Source: an uncultured Acidobacteriota bacterium
Lineage (GTDB): Bacteria; Acidobacteriota; Vicinamibacteria; Marinacidobacterales; SMYC01
Assembly (NCBI GenBank): GCA_947259165.1
Contig: CAMYKY010000038.1
Location: 1 to 54,404, forward strand
DNA length: 54,404 nt
Reading direction: 5' to 3'
Part shown: piece by piece, positions 14,799 through 22,922 of the stretch
Numbering within the stretch: the stretch's first letter is position 1
How the letters are laid out: the number at the start of each line of letters is the position of its first letter
Translations under genes and position numbers: made by a program
The notes under the pieces: generated by a model
Databases searched by the model: none
Seen by the model: only the letters and a program-made list of their open reading frames with translations
Told to the model about the DNA's origin: nothing

Positions 14799-16133
14799 TC
14801 ATTGAGTGTTCGAGCCTTTGCGTTTGCGAATCGCGACGCGAATAGGTGTTCCCTCGAACCCGAAGGCTTCACGAAGGCGTCGAGCCAAGTAGCGGGGATA
14901 CGTCGGGTCCAACTCGGCGCGCGAGCGGTTGCCGAACACGACGAATCGCGGCGGCGAAACCCCAGTCTGGGTGATGTAGAGAAGCCTGACTTCCTTTCCG
15001 TCTCTCGCGCGAGGAGCAAGCCGTGTGGTCGCGGTCACGAGAAACCGGTTGAGCTCGGGTGTGGGAACGCGCGTCAACTGCTGTTCACGCACGTCTCGAA
15101 GTCGCGGGAAGATGCCCTTCACCACGCCGCGGCCGGTCTTCGCGGACAGAAACACGATCGGCGCAAAGTCGAGATGCGGCAACTTCTCCCGCGCAACGAG
15201 TGCCAGCTCTTTCGCCACGGCCTCTCGTCCCTCAATGAGGTCCCACTTATTAAAGGTAAGCACCGCTCCCCTCCCGGCCTTGTCGATCTTGGCCCCGATG
15301 GAGGCATCCTCGGTCGTGGGTCCCTCGGTCGCGTCCAGGATGAGTAGGCACAGATGCGCCCTTTCGATGGCCCTTTCGGCGTACATCACCCCGAGACGAT
15401 CGGCTTGGTTCGGGATCTTCCCTTGGCGGCGGATTCCCGCGGTATCGACGAAGCGGTATCTCTGCCCATCGACCTCGAGAAGCGTATCGACCGCGTCGCG
15501 GGTGGTGCCCGCCACTTCACTCACCACCGCCCGCTCTTCGCCGGCCAGCCGATTGAGAAGCGACGACTTCCCCACGTTGGGGCGTCCAGTGATGGCGATC
15601 CGAATCTCGGCCGGTGCGGTGAATTCGCTAGTCGCCGGGATGCGCTCGGTGATGGCGTCCATGAGCTCGGCAACTCCGAGTCCGTGCTCTGCCGACACTT
15701 CAAAAAGCGAGGAGAAACCCATGCGATGGAACTCCCCTGCATCGGGCATATGCGCCGCGGTGTCGATCTTGTTGACCGCGAGCAGCACCCGCTCCGAGAT
15801 CGCTCGAAGCCTCTTCCCCAGGTATTGCTCTTCCGGCAGCAGGCCGGTGCGCCCGTCGACGACCCAACAAACGACCTCTGCTTCCTCGATGGCGGTCTCG
15901 ACTTGGAGCCCGACCTGTTCGTCGAGCGGGGTCTCGACGTCCTCGAGGATGCCACCGGTGTCGACGAGCTCGAAGCTTTTGCCGTTCCACTCGACGATCG
16001 AGACATTACGGTCGCGCGTCGAACCCGCGACCGAGTCAACAATGGCCTTGCGCGAGCCGCTAATCCGGTTGAACAACGTGGACTTCCCGACGTTGGGGCG
16101 GCCGACGATGGCCACTCTCGACAGCGAATTCAC
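14799..16133 (-). CDS. der: Ribosome biogenesis GTPase Der (EngA)
   Basis: A 444-residue protein with two tandem GTPase domains: P-loops GRPNVGKSTLFNR (residue ~10) and GRPNVGKSSLLNR (~185), switch DTGG and DTAG motifs, and NKID and NKWD guanine-recognition motifs. The last ~90 residues form the KH-like domain. Der acts in 50S subunit assembly. The length is close to the family's 440-490. It is divergent from the HU gene at 16303 and probably monocistronic. Confidence 0.96.
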   Translation of the reverse strand: MNSLSRVAIVGRPNVGKSTLFNRISGSRKAIVDSVAGSTRDRNVSIVEWNGKSFELVDTGGILEDVETPLDEQVGLQVETAIEEAEVVCWVVDGRTGLLPEEQYLGKRLRAISERVLLAVNKIDTAAHMPDAGEFHRMGFSSLFEVSAEHGLGVAELMDAITERIPATSEFTAPAEIRIAITGRPNVGKSSLLNRLAGEERAVVSEVAGTTRDAVDTLLEVDGQRYRFVDTAGIRRQGKIPNQADRLGVMYAERAIERAHLCLLILDATEGPTTEDASIGAKIDKAGRGAVLTFNKWDLIEGREAVAKELALVAREKLPHLDFAPIVFLSAKTGRGVVKGIFPRLRDVREQQLTRVPTPELNRFLVTATTRLAPRARDGKEVRLLYITQTGVSPPRFVVFGNRSRAELDPTYPRYLARRLREAFGFEGTPIRVAIRKRKGSNTQ

Positions 16134-16246
16134 TCTTATCTCCTTGACATCACAAGACTTCCGGCTCCGGGATTATAGCACTCATACGGTAACCGCGAAG
16201 GTCCGGCTAACTCGAACGTTTAGAGCATGATATGAGGAGAACATAC

Positions 16247-16276
16247 TTGACACGCTCGGGAAGGGTTCCCTATAAT
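16247..16276 (+). promoter_or_regulatory. Consensus sigma-70-type promoter of the HU gene
   Basis: TTGACA (16247-16252) and TATAAT (16271-16276) are exact consensus hexamers 18 nt apart. The start codon of the HU gene is 27 nt after the -10 box, so a leader of about 20 nt is expected. Confidence 0.85.
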
Positions 16277-16302
16277 TGAGGCGTATCCCTTGGGAGGTCA
16301 AT

Positions 16303-16572
16303 ATGATAAAGGTGGACATCATCAACGAGGTGTCCTCCACCGCGAGCATCACGAAAGTGAAAGCGGAACAAGCGGTAGAAGCGGTGCTCGACGCGATGAA
16401 AAACTCCATGAAGCGCGGCGAGCGTATCGAGCTTCGTGGTTTCGGGGTCTTCCAAGTGAAACCCAGAAAACGAGGCATCGGTCGTAATCCCCGGACCGGC
16501 AAGGAGGTCCGTATCCCACCGGGACGGACGATCCGCTTCAAGCCGGGGAAAGACCTCCAGAATATCCCCTAG
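16303..16572 (+). CDS. HU-family DNA-binding protein
   Basis: An 89-residue histone-like protein. ATG 16303 follows GGGAGG at a spacing of 6 nt; a longer reading from 16276 would start in the promoter and was rejected. Motifs: ITKVKAEQAVEAVLDAMKNS, RIELRGFGVFQVKPRK and GRNPRTGKEVRIPPGRTI, with a beta-arm proline. It is the second HU/IHF homologue in the window after ihfA. The full-consensus promoter suggests strong constitutive expression, as expected for an abundant nucleoid protein. Confidence 0.93.
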   Translation: MIKVDIINEVSSTASITKVKAEQAVEAVLDAMKNSMKRGERIELRGFGVFQVKPRKRGIGRNPRTGKEVRIPPGRTIRFKPGKDLQNIP

Positions 16573-16638
16573 TGCGACGGCGCTGAAACGGGCACGGGAG
16601 ACGGCGCAGCGCCAGAACCCGAACGCACCGGGCTGTCT

Positions 16639-17559
16639 GTGAAAAGTTTCGTTATCCGGCTTATCCTTCGGTACTCGACGAGTCGCGCGTTGCCGCTCGT
16701 TTTCTTCCTCCTCACCGTCGTCACAACTCTTCATATTGGATCGCTCCACGCGATCTACTTCCAGGGGTTGGGGGCATCCGTGAGCTCGTTCTCGCTCTGG
16801 CAGCGTGTCGTCTTCGGGCTTCCGTTCTGCCTCACTATCATGAGCATCATCGCGAGCCATGAGTTGGGGCACTACCTCACCGCACGGCGCTATCGCGTCA
16901 GCACCTCCCTTCCCATGTTCATCCCGTTCCCGTTTTCGATCATCGGAACCCTCGGGGCGTTCATCCTCATCAAGTCCCCGTTCCCCAACAGAAGATCGCT
17001 CATCGATATCGGACTCGCGGGTCCCCTAGCAGGTTTCATTGTTTGCATCCCGGCTCTGTTCATCGGGATCGCGACCTCGCGCCCAACCGCCGACCTAGCG
17101 GCAGAGGGAAGCTTCGGACTCGGTGAACCCCTGCTGCTCCAGGCAGTCGCGCACTGGCTATGGTCTGGCCAGCCGGATCAGGATTTCACCCTGAGCCCGG
17201 TCGGGCTCGCCGCATGGTTTGGGCTGTTGCTAACCGCGATCAACTTGCTGCCGATCGGACAGCTCGATGGTGGCCACGCGACGTACGCGCTGTTCCGAGA
17301 GCGGGCTCACCGACTCTCCCAGATCGCGTTCTACGCACTGATACCCCTCTCGCTACTAGCGCCCTCGTGGTTGTTTTTCGCGCTGTTCACATATCTGCTC
17401 GGGATCCGCCGTCCTCACCCACCCACGATGCACGACGACGCTCCCCTCACGATGAGCCGAAAAGTCCTCGGACTGGTCGGACTCGCGATGTTCGTGGTCT
17501 GTTTCACGCCGGAGCCCCTCAAGATCGGATGGGGCGAGTTGCTCGCTCTATTCCGGTAG
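16639..17559 (+). CDS. M50/site-2-protease family membrane metalloprotease
   Basis: A 306-residue integral membrane protein with six or more hydrophobic segments. The zinc motif HELGH (in IASHELGHYLTARRYRV) lies near residue 75 and the third ligand in NLLPIGQLDGGHATYAL near 215. Such proteases cleave transmembrane helices of anti-sigma factors or signal peptides; this short form without PDZ domains resembles plant EGY and bacterial housekeeping types. The start is GTG, 66 nt behind the HU gene. The last 12 nt overlap the convergent cytochrome gene. Confidence 0.88.
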   Translation: MKSFVIRLILRYSTSRALPLVFFLLTVVTTLHIGSLHAIYFQGLGASVSSFSLWQRVVFGLPFCLTIMSIIASHELGHYLTARRYRVSTSLPMFIPFPFSIIGTLGAFILIKSPFPNRRSLIDIGLAGPLAGFIVCIPALFIGIATSRPTADLAAEGSFGLGEPLLLQAVAHWLWSGQPDQDFTLSPVGLAAWFGLLLTAINLLPIGQLDGGHATYALFRERAHRLSQIAFYALIPLSLLAPSWLFFALFTYLLGIRRPHPPTMHDDAPLTMSRKVLGLVGLAMFVVCFTPEPLKIGWGELLALFR

Positions 17560-17943
17560 AGGGAACCGATACTTCTTGAGCGGTTCTTTGTGACAACCCT
17601 CGCAAGACGCAGCGACAATGTCGATCGCCGCATCGATCGCCTTCTCGTTTCTATCGCGCGCGGCCTTTCCGGCCTCATCGGCGCCCTTTCTCGCCATCCG
17701 CGCAAAGCTAGCGGCTTCGTCTTCCCCGCGGGAGGTCCAGAACTCTTCCACGTTGCTGAACAACTTCGATAGCCGCGTCGCTTCGCGCTCGAGCTCGGGT
17801 CCCTTGCGCACTCCACGATGCTCTGAAAGGGCGGTGAAGGCGTGGTCAATGTCGTGCATTTCCTCGCGATACTCAGCTTCGTTCTCGAACCCGGTTTGAG
17901 CGGCAAGGACGATAGCGGCGAGTGACAGTACTAGTCGTAGCAT
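17548..17943 (-). CDS. Secreted class II cytochrome c-like protein
   Basis: A 131-residue protein with a signal peptide (LVLSLAAIVLAAQTG) and an all-helical body. A single haem motif CEGCH lies near the C-terminus (residues ~117-121, VAASCEGCHKEPLKKY), which is the arrangement of cytochrome c'/c556, where the haem binds at the end of a four-helix bundle. It would be periplasmic and act in electron transfer or gas/NO binding. The stop overlaps that of the M50 protease in convergent orientation. No cytochrome maturation gene is nearby. Confidence 0.8.
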   Translation of the reverse strand: MLRLVLSLAAIVLAAQTGFENEAEYREEMHDIDHAFTALSEHRGVRKGPELEREATRLSKLFSNVEEFWTSRGEDEAASFARMARKGADEAGKAARDRNEKAIDAAIDIVAASCEGCHKEPLKKYRFPLPE

Positions 17944-18241
17944 GCAACCCTCCTTTCTCTTGCGACTGCAAGCACCGTGCCCGCGCTGTATCAGTAACTT
18001 AGGTCGTGTGCGCGCGCGTTTTCGCGCATTCGCTGGGAGTTTTGGCCATCAGTGTTCGTTTTCGGCCGCCGACGAACCAAGCGCCGCGACCCCTTGTCGG
18101 TACCCGCGTCTCGACCGTCGGCCTCGCCTCACGAAAGTCGTGACATTTCTCAGAACTTCATGGACTACAAGTTCGTCTTGAAACAAACTGTTCGTATGGC
18201 CTGGGTGTCTCGGCGATAGGGCTGGGACACTCGCCCGTCCG
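17944..18241. other. Intergenic region with nothing recognised
   Basis: About 300 nt between the cytochrome start and priA stop. Only short open frames without family resemblance or Shine-Dalgarno sites occur on either strand. It should hold the promoter of the cytochrome gene. Confidence 0.4.
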
Positions 18242-20683
18242 TCACGCAAGCGTCATGGGATCGACGTCGACGTGCATGACTCGGGCCATGCTTTCATCGT
18301 TCACGAGGGCGCGAAGTAGGTGCCGCACGCGCCCGTGTTGGTCCCTTCGAAGCTTGATGAGAATCTGAGACCGGTGGCGACCCGCGACTTTCGAACGGAC
18401 GGCGAACGCGGGGCCCAGGACGCGAACGCCGTCGAGGGGCTCTTTTTTCAGGAACCCCGCAGCGCGCCGGGCAGTACTTGCGGCTTCAGACATCGTCGCG
18501 CCATCGATAATAATATTGATAAGGCTCACGACCGGGGGGTATGCGAGCGCGCGACGGAATTTCCGCTCAGACTCGTAGAACCCCAGGAAATCCTGTGCTT
18601 GCGCGAATTGAAGGCTGTAGTGATCCGGAGCGAACGACTGAATGAGTACCTCTCCGGGGCGGTCGCCGCGGCCCGCGCGGCCCGCGACTTGGGTCAGCAG
18701 TTGAAAAGTCCGCTCCGCCGCGCGAAAGTCCGGTGCTCCGAGCCCGTTGTCCGCGCCGAGGACCCCGACGAGCGTGACCGCCGGGAAATCGTGGCCTTTC
18801 GCTAGCATTTGGGTCCCGACGAGGATATCGATTTCCCGCGCGGCAAATCTCGAAAGGAGCGACTCGTAGCTGCCCTTTTTTCGCATCGTGTCCCGATCCA
18901 TCCGCGTGACGCGACTTTCGGGGTAAAGCTCCTTGACGAGCCCCTCGAGCCGCTCGGTACCGTACCCAACGCGGCGGAGGTACTCACCGCTGCAGGTATC
19001 GCACTTCGGGGGCGTGGGGCGCCCGAGCCCGCAGTAGTGGCAAACCGCGAGCGAGCCGCCTTTGTGGAGCGTCATTGCCACGCTGCAATCGGTGCACATG
19101 AGCGCAAGGCCACATTGCCGACAGATCAGCTGTCCCGCGAAGCCTCGACGGTTGAGAAGCACGAGTGCCTGCTCGCCCGCTTGCAAGCGCGCTTGGATGG
19201 CGTCGCGAAGAGGCTCGGATAAAATGACCTCGGGCCCCTCTTCTTTGATCACATGCTTCATGTCGATGAGCTCGACCGCGGCAAGCGGCCGGCTCGCGAT
19301 CCGCTCCGCTAACGTCAGAAGCCGGTAGCGCCCATCGACGGCGTGGGTATAGGACTCGAGCGACGGGGTGGCGGAGCCGAGAACGACGACGGCTCCGGCC
19401 GCCTTTGCCCTGACGATGGCAACATCTCGAGCGCTGTAGCGGGGACTCTCCTCTTGCTTGTAGGAGCCCTCGTGCTCTTCGTCGACGACGACGAGTCCTA
19501 GATTCTCGATCGGCGCGAGGACCGCGGCGCGGGCTCCAACGACCACACGCGCATCCCCTTGGCGAATGCGCCACCATTCGTCGCGTCGTTCTCCCGAGCC
19601 GAGCGCGCTATGAAGAATCGCCACGCGGTCGCCGAAGCGCGCATAGAGCAAGGCCGCGAGCGACGGCGTCAAGGCGATCTCCGGGACGAGCATGAGCACG
19701 GTGCGTCCTTGCTCGAGCACCGCCTCGGCGGCGTTCAAATAGACTTCTGTCTTCCCACTACCGGTAACGCCTCGAAGGACGAAGGGCTGGAACTCCACTT
19801 TGAGGATCGCCTGTCGGATCTCCTCGAACACGTCCCTTTGCGCGCGCGTGGGCTCGAGACGCTTGTCGGCGCCGTCACGCTTCAAGCGATGCCACGGCGT
19901 TTGAGCCACGGCGTGTTCGGTGAGCTCGATGTATCCCTTCCGCGACAATCCCGTGAACGGGCCGCGTTCGATGTCGAGCTCGTTTCGAATCGTCCCGATG
20001 GGTACGGGGTCGGTGGCGACGCTGAGGAGCGTCAAAATTCGTGCCGTCGTGGCGTGAAGTTTTTCCGTGTGCAACGCCTTCGTCCCGCTCTCGGTGATCC
20101 TCGCGACGCGAATTCTTCGTCCCCCACCAGACGCTCCGTCACGGCGACTTCGAATATGCCCGTCACGAACGAGCGCGCTCAGGGTGCCGGCGACGCTCTT
20201 TTTGCCGAGCGCCTTCGCGATGGTGCGCGCGGTCATCGGTTTGTCGAGCCTGTCGAGGACCGTCTTGGCGAAGCCTTTCGCATCCTCCGGGCGTTCAAGG
20301 TCGCCGCGGTCGGTGCGTTCGTAGAGGATCCGGTCGCCACGAGGAGTTTCCGGCGGTAGCATCCCTCGGCACGCGAGCCCGGGCGATGCGATGTAGTAGT
20401 CCGCGATCCACCGCGCAAGATCGAGCTGACTCGGCGTCAGGACGGGCTCATCGTCCAACAGACTCAGCAGCGGTTGTAGCTTCGCGGTGTCGGGGAGCTC
20501 GGGTGCGGTCGCTCCGACAGCGGTAACACAGCCAACCAAGACCTGCTTGCCGAAGCGTACCCGCGCGCGCATTCCGGGCTCAGCCCGAAGAAGGCTCTCC
20601 GGCACCCCATAAGAGAAGGTCCTTGGCAGCGGTACCGGAAGCGCCAACTCGGCGAACGCAGGAAACTCGAGACGAGTGCTCAT
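18242..20683 (-). CDS. priA: Primosomal helicase PriA
   Basis: An 813-residue replication-restart helicase. The N-terminal 3'-DNA-binding domain (LPVPLPRTFSYGVPE, VRFGKQVLVGCV), a winged-helix region at ~160-280, Walker A GVTGSGKTEVYLNA (~305), the DEEH box (VVVDEEHEGSYKQ), SATPSLES, and the zinc-binding insert with eight cysteines (CRQCG, CTDC, CHYCG, CDTC at ~520-565) are all there. Motifs V and VI are GTQMLAKGHDFP and QVAGRAGRG. It restarts collapsed forks and loads DnaB. The length exceeds E. coli PriA (732) mainly through the winged-helix region. It is the last gene of the msbA-yicC-gmk-udg-priA operon, 6 nt behind the glycosylase. Confidence 0.96.
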   Translation of the reverse strand: MSTRLEFPAFAELALPVPLPRTFSYGVPESLLRAEPGMRARVRFGKQVLVGCVTAVGATAPELPDTAKLQPLLSLLDDEPVLTPSQLDLARWIADYYIASPGLACRGMLPPETPRGDRILYERTDRGDLERPEDAKGFAKTVLDRLDKPMTARTIAKALGKKSVAGTLSALVRDGHIRSRRDGASGGGRRIRVARITESGTKALHTEKLHATTARILTLLSVATDPVPIGTIRNELDIERGPFTGLSRKGYIELTEHAVAQTPWHRLKRDGADKRLEPTRAQRDVFEEIRQAILKVEFQPFVLRGVTGSGKTEVYLNAAEAVLEQGRTVLMLVPEIALTPSLAALLYARFGDRVAILHSALGSGERRDEWWRIRQGDARVVVGARAAVLAPIENLGLVVVDEEHEGSYKQEESPRYSARDVAIVRAKAAGAVVVLGSATPSLESYTHAVDGRYRLLTLAERIASRPLAAVELIDMKHVIKEEGPEVILSEPLRDAIQARLQAGEQALVLLNRRGFAGQLICRQCGLALMCTDCSVAMTLHKGGSLAVCHYCGLGRPTPPKCDTCSGEYLRRVGYGTERLEGLVKELYPESRVTRMDRDTMRKKGSYESLLSRFAAREIDILVGTQMLAKGHDFPAVTLVGVLGADNGLGAPDFRAAERTFQLLTQVAGRAGRGDRPGEVLIQSFAPDHYSLQFAQAQDFLGFYESERKFRRALAYPPVVSLINIIIDGATMSEAASTARRAAGFLKKEPLDGVRVLGPAFAVRSKVAGRHRSQILIKLRRDQHGRVRHLLRALVNDESMARVMHVDVDPMTLA

Positions 20684-20689
20684 CCAGAA

Positions 20690-21418
20690 CTATTGGGCAT
20701 CATTGAGTAGGCGCCGGATGAGCTTCATGTCCTCCCAGCATTCACGCTTTTTTTCTGCATTTCGCAGCAGATAGGCGGGATGGAATGTTGGTACGAGCTT
20801 CGCACCGCGATAGGAATAGATGCGACCGCGGATACGAGTAATGCCTTCTTCCGTCTCGAGAAGATTCTGTGCGGCGATGCGCCCGAGCGCGCAGATCACT
20901 TTGGGCTTGACCGTATCGACTTGCCGGTTCAGAAACGGCCGGCACTCCGCCACTTCTTCGGGCTCGGGATCACGATTTCTCGGCGGCCGGCACTTGACCA
21001 CGTTCGCGATGTAGACGTCGTCGCGGCTCAAATCGATGGCGCTGATGATTTTGGTCAGAAGTTGGCCCGCGGGTCCGACGAAGGGAATCCCCTGTCGGTC
21101 CTCTTCGAAGCCCGGCCCTTCGCCGATGAACATCAGCTCTGCATTGGGATTGCCCACTCCGAAAACGAGGTTGGTTCGCCTCTCGTGCAACGTACACCGC
21201 GTGCACTCCCCGAGCTCCGCCTGGATGACCGCCAGGGTCTCGCCTGTCCTTGTGGCTGTTTGCGGCGTCGTCTGCTGCGGCGGCGCTGCCTTCTCGTCAG
21301 CCGCTTGGGCTTGCTCGCGAGCGGTTTCGCTTCTGCGCGGAAACCCAAGCGTGGTCATCGATTGGTAGAACGACAGCCGCTCGCGTATCTGCTCTTGTAA
21401 CCAGTCGCGCTCGCTCAT
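20690..21418 (-). CDS. Family 4 (iron-sulfur) uracil-DNA glycosylase
   Basis: A 242-residue protein. Residues 1-70 are a polar, Gln/Ala-rich extension. The catalytic domain begins with CTRCTLHERRTN, whose two cysteines with two later ones (VKCRPP, AECRPF) would hold a [4Fe-4S] cluster. Motif 1 is GEGPGFEEDRQG and the C-terminal motif is PTFHPAYLLRN. Family 4 enzymes remove uracil from DNA. The ATG overlaps the gmk stop (ATGA). Confidence 0.92.
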   Translation of the reverse strand: MSERDWLQEQIRERLSFYQSMTTLGFPRRSETAREQAQAADEKAAPPQQTTPQTATRTGETLAVIQAELGECTRCTLHERRTNLVFGVGNPNAELMFIGEGPGFEEDRQGIPFVGPAGQLLTKIISAIDLSRDDVYIANVVKCRPPRNRDPEPEEVAECRPFLNRQVDTVKPKVICALGRIAAQNLLETEEGITRIRGRIYSYRGAKLVPTFHPAYLLRNAEKKRECWEDMKLIRRLLNDAQ

Positions 21419-22035
21419 TCTTTGAACGACTCGATGATGGGGCGGATCCGATCCTGAAGAAGATGCGGGCGGGTCCGCTCGGCGAGGACAATCGCCTTGA
21501 ACAGATTCGAAGTTCTCTCCACGCTATCGTTGATTAGAACATAGTCGTAGTCTTTGAAGTGATGGATCTCGTGTCGCGCTTCGTTCAATCGACCGGCGAT
21601 CACTTCGTCCGAGTCCTGGCGTCGCCCTCGCAAACGTTCTTCCAACACTGTGAAAGACGGCGGCATCACGAACAACGTCACCGCGTCGGGCTGAGCCTTC
21701 CTCACTTGCGCGGCGCCTTGTACGTCGACGTCCAGTAGAATGTCTTCCCCACTGGTGCGCACTTTCTCCGTCTCGGTTTTGGAGGTGCCGTAGAAGTTTC
21801 CATGAACTTCGGCCCACTCGAGAAACTCACCGTCTTCGATCTTCGAGCGAAACTCCGCCTCTGCAACGAAGTGGTAGTCGATTCCGTCGCGCTCGCTGCC
21901 TCGAACCGGCCGCGTCGTGAACGAGACCGAAAAGCGCACATCGTCGAGTGCATCGAGGAGACGCCTCACGAGAGTCGTCTTGCCGGAACCCGACGGCGCG
22001 GAGATCACGAATAGATTGCCACGGCGTGTCGTCAT
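21415..22035 (-). CDS. gmk: Guanylate kinase
   Basis: A 206-residue kinase converting GMP to GDP with ATP. The P-loop is SAPSGSGKTTL, the GMP-binding region SFTTRPVRGSERDGIDYHFV and DGEFLEWAEVHGNFYGT, with ILLDVDVQGAAQVR as the lid/Walker B part. Length is standard. It overlaps yicC upstream and the glycosylase downstream by ATGA. The omega subunit gene rpoZ, which often follows gmk, is not here. Confidence 0.96.
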   Translation of the reverse strand: MTTRRGNLFVISAPSGSGKTTLVRRLLDALDDVRFSVSFTTRPVRGSERDGIDYHFVAEAEFRSKIEDGEFLEWAEVHGNFYGTSKTETEKVRTSGEDILLDVDVQGAAQVRKAQPDAVTLFVMPPSFTVLEERLRGRRQDSDEVIAGRLNEARHEIHHFKDYDYVLINDSVERTSNLFKAIVLAERTRPHLLQDRIRPIIESFKE

Positions 22036-22922
22036 TCGATGTTTTGCACCTGTTCGCGAATTCGTTCGATCTCGGATTTCATCGCGATGACCAGCTCCGC
22101 TATCTCAGCATCCTGGCACTTCGAGCCGATGGTGTTCACTTCTCGGTTCATCTCCTGGACGATGAAGTCGAGTTTCTTTCCGCAGGAGCTTGGAGTCGCG
22201 ACCGTCCCTTTCCAAAGCTCGAGATGGCTTCGAAAGCGCGTGATCTCCTCCGCAATGTCACCCCGTTCCACGAGTCGAGCCGTTTCCATGGCGATCGTCG
22301 CGGGCTCGACTGCAGAGCCGACGAGCTCGGCGACTTTCGATTCGAGCTCCGCCCGCCTGGCCTCACGTTTCGAGTCCGAGAGCTTCTCAATATTATCCAC
22401 GTGCTCCGCGAGCGTGGCGATGCGGGCGTCAAAATCCGCCTCCGTCTCGGCTCCTTCGGCAGCACGCATGCTGGCGAGCGCGTTGAGCGCCTGAGTCAGG
22501 GCTGGCTCGATGGTGTCCCAGAGTGTCGTGCCATCCGAGAGATCGCGCTCTCTCACGTGGAACGCCGGAGAAAACGACAACAAATCAGAAAGCTGCAGCG
22601 TGGTGGCAATGCCAGAAGCCTGTCCGAGCTCTGTCGCGACACGGACAAATTCCTTCATCAAGGGGCGATCGATCTCGATTTCGGAAGCGCTCTCACCTAT
22701 CGCCTTCAGCCGGATGCTGACATCCACCTTGCCGCGGTCCAGCTCGGAACTGATGCGATCCCGGAACTGTTTTTCAAGGAACGCGGTTCCCGCAGGGCCC
22801 CGCGTCTTGACGTCCAAGTAGCGATGATTGACGCTTCGGATTTCAACGACCACCTCATGGGCGTCATTTTCGGTCTGCGCGCGTGAAAATCCAGTCATGC
22901 TTTTCAACATTGATTCACTCAC
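22032..22922 (-). CDS. yicC: YicC family endoribonuclease-like protein
   Basis: A 296-residue protein with the family start LKSMTGFSRAQ, the conserved VVEIRSVNHRYLDVKTRGP and the C-terminal DUF1732 block with CGKKLDFIVQEMNREVNTIG and KCQDAEIAELVIAMKSEIER. E. coli YicC is linked to small RNA turnover and ribonuclease activity. ATG 22922 overlaps the msbA stop as ATGA, which supports the longer of two close starts. The yicC-gmk pair is conserved in many bacteria. Confidence 0.93.
   Translation of the reverse strand: MSESMLKSMTGFSRAQTENDAHEVVVEIRSVNHRYLDVKTRGPAGTAFLEKQFRDRISSELDRGKVDVSIRLKAIGESASEIEIDRPLMKEFVRVATELGQASGIATTLQLSDLLSFSPAFHVRERDLSDGTTLWDTIEPALTQALNALASMRAAEGAETEADFDARIATLAEHVDNIEKLSDSKREARRAELESKVAELVGSAVEPATIAMETARLVERGDIAEEITRFRSHLELWKGTVATPSSCGKKLDFIVQEMNREVNTIGSKCQDAEIAELVIAMKSEIERIREQVQNIE

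Noticed and set aside
15025-16230. 401-codon open frame antisense to der
   Set aside because: Der is certain on the other strand; long antisense frames are expected at this GC content, and the translation has no family resemblance.
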